Shown here: one piece after another, positions 57,721 through 64,000 of the stretch
Layout: every line of letters begins with the position of its first letter
Position numbering within the stretch: position 1 is the first letter of the stretch
Translations under genes and position numbers: made by a program
Notes under the pieces: generated by a model
Seen by the model: the letters and a program-made list of their open reading frames with translations, nothing else
What the model was told of the DNA's origin: nothing
Databases searched by the model: none
Origin: Biomphalaria glabrata
Taxonomy: Eukaryota > Mollusca > Gastropoda > Planorbidae
Assembly: GCF_947242115.1 (NCBI RefSeq)
Contig: NC_074711.1
Location: 61,313,309 to 61,377,308, forward strand
Reading direction: 5' to 3'
Length of the DNA stretch: 64,000 bases

Positions 57721-59090
57721 TTAAACCCAACAAATTTAGCCATATATGTTAATACTGAGGTATTAGTTTCTCTTGTTGCATTCTACTCCTGGTTGCTTGT
57801 CGGTTCCATTGATATGTCGGAAGGAACCAATGTCCACCGCTACAAAAAGAACAACATAAGTATGAGACCATCATTATCACACAGGTAGTCTTGTCTTACC
57901 TGTTCAATGACGCTTGTGGAATGCCGAACTTGGCGAACGCACTCGCGATTATCTAATTCTGATACAGTCATGGCGAGATTACTTCCTTTGGTGTCACGAT
58001 TTTCCAGAACTAATGTCCACAGACCAGGAGCACATACTCACATCTGTTTCCGGCATGCATACAATCGTTGTTTAAGGAAGATAGCAAGTAGTGTGAGCCA
58101 CTTATCTTTTGCAGACCTTCCCTCCCCTTCTACTGCACCAAGTTGGGAGAGACGACCAGCTCATTGACTGAACATGAACATATTTCAATGAAATAGGTCA
58201 GAATGTAGTGATGTCCTTGGAGGAGGTCAACAAAAAGAAATAGAAGAAAGTTTGTCCTTACTTTTGTTTCTCCGCAACTTTTGTGAATGATTTTGATCCC
58301 GATTGAATAATTCGTCTTTAAGGTCGCCATAGCTCAGGGAATATGAGATTGCGAGATGAAATTATTTATCAGTCTTCCCTAACTAACACTAACACTGCAA
58401 TTATTGATTTGTCTTTAGTTTTAACTTTTTAAATAATTATTCATTCTGAAAATTAAATTGGAACATTCTTTCAATATCTTGTTGTCATAGAAACTTGTGT
58501 CATTTTGTTTTAGAACTTTTTCTTTATAATACTTGATGTTCTCCTCCCAACTCTTCCCTTCCTCATCTCTTGAGGCAGCTGAAATTGTTAACCGATCACG
58601 CCAGAGTGTGAACGTCACTATTGTCCCGCCGCCTCTAGCCTTAAAATGTGAATGTTGACAGCCGAGACTCATCGCTTGCACAAGTCAATCCCAACTCACT
58701 AAGCCTTAAGGCTAAAATCTCGTTTCTTTCTTCGGATGGTCCACTGAGAGATGGAAACATTGGGAGAAATCTTTAGATGGCTTGTTTCAGATCTGGGCGA
58801 TATTGAAACCTAGGCCTAGGTCCAGTGGCACTAAAACGACATTTGTCTTGAAGGCAATTAATTGTTGACAGACTCAAATCGAGGCTTTTGACATCTGCAC
58901 GCAGTGCCAGAGAGGAAGTCAAATTGTTTTTCTCTGAGTCACACAAAGAACTCCGTCTGTTAATTTGATCTCTATTCATTTGAAGATTTTTTCCCTTTTT
59001 TAAATAGCTATTTATTGTTTATAAACAATTTTTAAATTCAATTTTTGTTTTGAATCATTTATTTAAAAAAAAATATATATATAAAATACT
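57721..59090. other. Unassigned spacer
   Basis: No gene I can defend. Frames at 57907-58167 (plus), 58421-58681 (minus) and 58773-58979 (minus) are the longest, and none has a recognisable domain. Confidence 0.35.
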
Positions 59091-59094
59091 TTTC

Positions 59095-61655
59095 ATAATG
59101 AGCGTAGCTGTATAAATTAGTTTGGATCAGTCATGTTATTACATTTGTAATGCATCTAGACTATTTTTTCTAGATAACAATAATAAATCTGTGCAATTAG
59201 AAATATTTTTACAATTGTTTTTCTTTAGCGCAATTTCGTGACTTTAGTTTTCTCAATACGCTATGATCCTATCACTTGTCTCAATGCACTATGATCCTAT
59301 CACTTGACTCAATGCACTATGATCCTATCACTTGTCTCAATGCACTATGATCCTATCACTTGACTCAATGCACTATGATCCTATCACTTGTCTCAATGCA
59401 CTATGATCCTATCACTTGACTCAATGCACTATGATCCTATCACTTGTCTCAATGCACTATGATCCTATCACTTGTCTCAATGCACTATGATCCTATCACT
59501 TGTCTCAATACACTATGATCCTATCACTTGTCTCAATGCACTATGATCCTATCACTTGTCTCAATACACTATGATCCTATCACTTGTCTCAATACACTAT
59601 GATCCTATCACTTGTCTCAATACACTATGATCCTATCACTTGTCTCAATACACTATGATCCTATCACTTGTCTCAATACACTATGATCCTATCACTTGTC
59701 TCAATACACTATGATCCTATCACTTGTCTCAATGCACTATGATCCTATCACTTGTCTCAATACACTATGATCCTATCACTTGTCTCAATACACTATGATC
59801 CTATCACTTGTCTCAATACACTATGATCCTATCACTTGTCTCAATGCACTATGATCCTATCACTTGTCTCAATGCACTATGATCCTATATCACTTGTCTC
59901 AATGCACTATGATCCTATCACTTGTCTCAATGCACTATGATCCTATATCACTTGTCTCAATGCACTATGATCCTATCACTTGTCTCAATGCACTATGATC
60001 CTATATCACTTGTCTCAATGCACTATGATCCTATATCACTTGTCTCAATGCACTATGATCCTATCACTTGTCTCAATGCACTATGATCCTATATCACTTG
60101 TCTCAATGCACTATGATCCTATCACTTGTCTCAATGCACTATGATCCTATATCACTTGTCTCAATGCACTATGATCCTATATCACTTGTCTCAATGCACT
60201 ATGATCCTATCACTTGTCTCAATGCACTATGATCCTATATCACTTGTCTCAATGCACTATGATCCTATCACTTGTCTCAATGCACTATGATCCTATATCA
60301 CTTGTCTCAATGCACTATGATCCTATCACTTGTCTCAATGCACTATGATCCTATCACTTGTCTCAATGCACTATGATCCTATCACTTGTCTCAATGCACT
60401 ATGATCCTATCACTTGTCTCAATGCACTATGATCCTATCACTTGTCTCAATGCACTATGATCCTATCACTTGTCTCAATACACTATGATCCTATCACTTG
60501 TCTCAATTCACTATGATCCTATCACTTGTCTCAATGCACTATGATCCTATCACTTGTCTCAATGCACTATGATCCTATCACTTGTCTCAATACACTATGA
60601 TCCTATCACTTGTCTCAATGCACTATGATCCTATCACTTGTCTCAATACACTATGATCCTATCACTTGTCTCAATGCACTATGATCCTATCACTTGTCTC
60701 AATGCACTATGATCCTATATCACTTGTCTCAATTCACTATGATCCTATCACTTGTCTCAATACACTATGATCCTATATCACTTGTCTCAATGCACTATGA
60801 TCCTATCACTTGTCTCAATGCAATATGATCCTATCACTTGTCTCAATGCACTATGATCCTATCACTTGTCTCAATGCACTATGATCCTATCACTTGTCTC
60901 AATGCACTATGATCCTATCACTTGTCTCAATGCAATATGATCCTATCACTTGTCTCAATGCACTATGATCCTATATCACTTGTCTCAATGCACTATGATC
61001 CTATCACTTGTCTCAATGCACTATGATCCTATCACTTGTCTCAATGCACTATGATCCTATCACTTGTCTCAATGCACTATGATCCTATCACTTGTCTCAA
61101 TGCAATATGATCCTATCACTTGTCTCAATGCACTATGATCCTATCACTTGTCTCAATGCAATATGATCCTATCACTTGTCTGGGCCAGTTGGGAAAAGGG
61201 ACAAGATGGCTTATAGAAGCGGCTATCTGTGTGAATGTTACTGTGATCTTTTTTTAAAATGTATTTATAAAAAAAAAGTTGAACAACCTGAATTCGATCT
61301 CGAGAGCTTAAACATCCTAAAGCACAATAACCACTGCGCCTGCGAATCGCTAATTATAGTTATGTATTTTTAATTTCAAACGAAAAGCGGCGACCTACTA
61401 AGTAAAAAGGGGGCTGATTCAACGTATACCATCTCATCAGTCAAGTACAGTTTCTTTCCCTTGTTCGATACCAAAAAAAAAACAATTGTTAATTATTTAA
61501 TTTGCTATTTTTCTTCATTGATTATTGTGTTGTCATGTAAAAGAAATAATTGTATCAAATTTCTGCTTTGATCTGAGATTGGGTGCGGGAAAAATAATGT
61601 GTACAAACTTTTTACCAGACAGACAGAGTGAGTTTATATAAGCTTTGTAAAAAAA
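59095..61655 (+). repeat. Dispersed repeat A, second long copy, with amplified core
   Basis: The left flank (59131-59250) matches 47-164 and the right flank (61410-61655) matches 256-480. Between them the 28-bp block that is single in the first copy has grown to about 68 units, and 61180-61400 has no match in the first copy. The right edge TTTACCAGACAGACAGAGTG and TTATATAAGCTTTG is shared with the half copies. Confidence 0.75.
59251..61178 (+). repeat. 28-bp minisatellite, about 68 units
   Basis: The unit is TCTCAATGCACTATGATCCT plus ATCACTTG. Variants include AATACACT for AATGCACT, GACTCAATG in alternate units at the left edge, and a 30-bp form with an extra AT (CTATATCAC) concentrated at about 59885-60300. 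The uneven spread of variants shows growth by local block duplication. Confidence 0.97.
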
Positions 61656-61659
61656 AATA

Positions 61660-62490
61660 AATCAATTAATTAATACTACTTGTTGTTCGTTAACCGTTAG
61701 TCAAAGAAACAGGTGATCCTAACATGATCTGCTCTATAGATAGAAAGGTCTGAAAGGGGATTTTTATTTCCTGACATATTGAATCTCACTGCCAGATCAT
61801 AATATTTTTAACGGATGCAGATTAAGAGTCCGTAAATAGCCTCTACAAAGTTTATTGATTCTTGACCGACGGAAGTGACTCAGGCTGAGGTAGACTTGGT
61901 GCTCAATACGTTTGGGTTCGAGTCTAAAAATGTAGTCGAATGACAAAGCGCATCATTTGAAACCGAACTTTCAACATGCTGCAACGAGGCTGCCTTGTAA
62001 ATTAGAAAATCATTTACGTAACGGTTTGTCATTTCTTTGTTGGTTGTCACTGTTACAATGGGGTGTTCAATTGTTACAAAGGAGTCTTAAATTGTTAAAA
62101 TGTTCATGCATTATTGTTCTTTACGTTGAAAACTCAGCGTCGTTAGTTCATTGAAAATATTTTTTTTCTTTTTCTAAGTTCTAAATTTAGAAAACGCTTT
62201 CATGTGTTATACCCGAATAGGTTTTGGACATGGATGAGTGTTTGGCAGTGTTTGTATTTAAGTGTGTTTGTGCTGTGTGAACTCCAATGTTTGTATGTCT
62301 TTTTAGGCATGTGTGTATGTGATAACGTCTGTGTTTGTAACATTGTCCTTATATGTATAGGTGTTTGTGTCAGACGTTTGTGTTGTAAGCCCAAAGATAA
62401 CAGTCTTCCACAGGTCTCGATGACACTTTGTTTAAAAAACCAGTCTTTGAGAAAACTCAGCTCGGGAGAGGGGAGGGAGTAGGGGGTGTG
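61660..62490. other. Unassigned spacer
   Basis: No gene seen. 62220-62390 is rich in GTGTTTGT words. Frames at 61957-62154 and 62204-62482 have no domain. Confidence 0.35.
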
Positions 62491-62494
62491 ACGA

Positions 62495-62600
62495 CGCGCA
62501 TTACGTGACATCTGGTGTAACTTATGTTGTCTTTTTTCACGGTCACGTGGTCATTCTGGTGACGTCACCGCTGACAGAAGCAGGTGTACGTGACACAGAC
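62495..62600. promoter_or_regulatory. Candidate CRE / E-box cluster
   Basis: Within about 100 bp there is TTACGTGACA (62501), GGTCACGTGGTCA with an E-box CACGTG (62544-62549), and a 12-bp palindrome GGTGACGTCACC (62558-62569) containing a full cAMP-response element. GTGTACGTGACAC follows at about 62584. CpG is denser here than in the surroundings. Such sites bind CREB/ATF and bHLH factors in animals. No transcript start or exon is visible next to it, so function is inferred only. Confidence 0.35.
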
Positions 62601-62701
62601 TCGGCCCAGCCGATCAGACGACCGTACTGAGAACCTTACTACTGACGCTATGTCTCCACTGTACTGGATTTTAAAGCGGTGGACTTTTAAATATATAAAT
62701 A

Positions 62702-62738
62702 CTAGTCGACCCGCGGCGTAACATACGCCGCTATTTTG
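62702..62738 (-). mobile_element. Helitron-like 3' end, minus strand
   Basis: Read on the minus strand, a hairpin GCGGCGTA-TGT-TACGCCGC (62713-62731) is followed after 7 bp by CTAG and then T. This is the same architecture as the 3' end at 49524. The element would extend to the right but is interrupted at 62739 by a hAT element; its 5' end was not found. Confidence 0.55.
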
Positions 62739-63421
62739 CAGGGTCGGCCTTAGGCCACTGCAACCTATGCGACCGCAGTGGGCACCAAACTGTCATAGTC
62801 CACACGCTTATCCTATGTGTAAATTATTAAATTAAACCATTTTATAACTTATAACAGATTTTCCGCGGCCTCCTGATTTACCAGGAGCTCCTGGAAATCT
62901 CATGAAATTGCAAAATATACGAAAAAGTCTTAGAAATCTCCGTAAAAATTATTACAATCTTTTGAAAACTCATAAAAATCTCCTGAAATATAGACAAAAT
63001 TGTCATTTTGGGGTGCCATTCAATATGAAAAGCGTCAATCCTAAGAGCGATTGAAAAAAAGGCATCATACAATACCCGTAATTGTAGAATCTGGTGAAAG
63101 AAGCGTCTAGCGCCTAAAATTAATGAAGAATTATTTTTAGTCAATAATTCTCAAAGATAAATTGAAACATTTGGTAATTCTTGCTATTGAGCGTGATCTA
63201 TGTAAGCAACAGAATTTTTATGATATACTTTATGTCTTCGCTACACTCAAGGCTCGTAAAGTAATTCTGTACATAATAAAGAAGGAATAAAATGCAAACG
63301 CACATTTTTTTTTTCTAATATAAATCTTAATTTTTACTTATTATCCGTATCCCTCCTACCCAAACTGGGCCCTACGCAATCCGTTTCGCATAGGGTCCCA
63401 CAATGGTTAGGCCCGGCCCTG
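62739..63421. mobile_element. hAT-type non-autonomous element, 683 bp
   Basis: The left end CAGGGTCGGCCTTAGGCC and the right end GTTAGGCCCGGCCCTG are inverted repeats. Further in, CTATGCGACCGCAGTGGGCA pairs loosely with GTTTCGCATAGGGTCCCACA in reverse. The flanks CTATTTTG and CTATTTAG match at 7 of 8, as an old 8-bp target duplication would. The interior frame on the minus strand (62878-63144) has no transposase motif I can see. Confidence 0.8.
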
Positions 63422-63429
63422 CTATTTAG

Positions 63430-63682
63430 TGACTGGTGAATACAGAGAATATTACTTGATTCCCCTCCCCCCTCTTTTTTTTTCGCCTAAAAAGTTACGT
63501 GAGGTAACTCTAGTCCGACTTACAGAAATAAAAGAGTTATCTTTCAATGACTTTTGGTGGTGTCAGGCATGGTTGGGCCATGAAGAGAATTGTATATAAA
63601 GATAATTGATTGGTTTCATCTACACCCAGGCAGATGGTACATTCACATTTCATGTATATAAGTATTCCTTGGTCGTTGGTTT
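63430..63682. other. Short unassigned spacer
   Basis: Nothing recognised apart from CCTTGGTCGTTGGTTT at the right edge, which resembles the bases just before the 32-bp array at 895-910. Confidence 0.35.
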
Positions 63683-63722
63683 GTAGCTCCAAACACCTAA
63701 CACAATTAAATCGATGTAGGCG
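63683..63722 (+). repeat. Single diverged unit of the 32-bp minisatellite
   Basis: GTAGCTCCAAACACCTAACA, then CAATTAAATCGAT, then GTAGGCGT. It matches one unit of the 911/9229 array, including the array's right boundary GATGTAGGCGT. It is preceded by GTCGTTGGTTT, which parallels GGTTGTTGGGTT before 911. Confidence 0.7.
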
Positions 63723-64000
63723 TATGACATTCTTAGTGTGGAACTTAAATAAACATAAGCAAGTTTTAAAAACGAACGTCTTTTCTGTCTCACATCTCTA
63801 GCTAGTCACCCCATCCTCAGCTTTCACATTAATTTAACTTAAATTACGATAGTCCACCTCGCGGTTTCATCAGAAACTATGTAGGCCAAAGCCCTACGCA
63901 AAGCAAGAGAGAAAACTGAACTCATTCCATTTGAGATGTTCCGTAGGATCTTAAAAGTCACATGGAAAGAAAAAGTGTGCAATATTGAGATCCTTGTGCG
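63723..64000. other. Unassigned end of window
   Basis: I see no gene or repeat that I can support. Confidence 0.4.

Noticed and set aside
59251-61178. Regular 28-bp repeats resembling a CRISPR array
   Set aside because: Units are directly adjacent with no spacers, and the surroundings are eukaryotic repeats.

Overview
This 64 kb window reads as non-coding, repeat-rich DNA from an animal nuclear genome. The sequence is AT-rich, the TCTAGATCTAGA-type words are very frequent, tRNA-headed SINEs and small hAT relics are common, and long minisatellites are dense. This resembles what I know of heterobranch freshwater snails (Biomphalaria-like molluscs), but the assignment is an inference, not something the sequence proves. 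I find no host protein-coding gene I can defend. Most open frames sit inside tandem repeats or start without ATG.

The only real coding region is the 1520-codon gag-pol frame (3722-8284) of an LTR retrotransposon at 1061-9228. It looks whole and young: the two 370-bp LTRs differ at only about two positions. It is the most notable object here. Its reverse transcriptase and RNase H are Ty3/gypsy-like, but integrase lies BEFORE reverse transcriptase, the Ty1/copia-like order that defines the Gmr1-type elements. It landed inside a 32-bp minisatellite (911-1060 and 9229-9630) and made a 4-bp target duplication.

Layout. 1-910: dispersed repeat A. 911-9630: minisatellite with the LTR element. 9.6-19 kb: a 91-bp tandem array, dispersed repeats, long GA tracts and a TA tract. 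19-30 kb: SINEs, hAT MITEs and a duplicated SINE/repeat block. 30-38 kb: a dimeric 25-bp array, SINE relics, a 54-bp array with a tRNA-like head and a 67-bp array. 39-50 kb: Helitron-like elements, a 143-bp palindrome and a 2.2-kb array that moves from a 17-bp to a 33-bp unit. 50-57 kb: a LINE fragment, SINE relics, small arrays and a hAT MITE. 57-64 kb: a second long copy of repeat A carrying a 1.9-kb 28-bp minisatellite, a CRE/E-box cluster, and a hAT element nested in a Helitron end.

Two themes link the parts. First, tandem arrays grow inside dispersed elements: the 28-bp array has a single-copy founder in the paralogous repeat at 165-192, and the 32-bp array has a single-copy relative at 63683-63715. 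Second, elements nest in one another: LTR element in minisatellite, hAT in Helitron end. Coordinates of repeat edges are by eye and may be off by several bases unless a target-site duplication fixes them.
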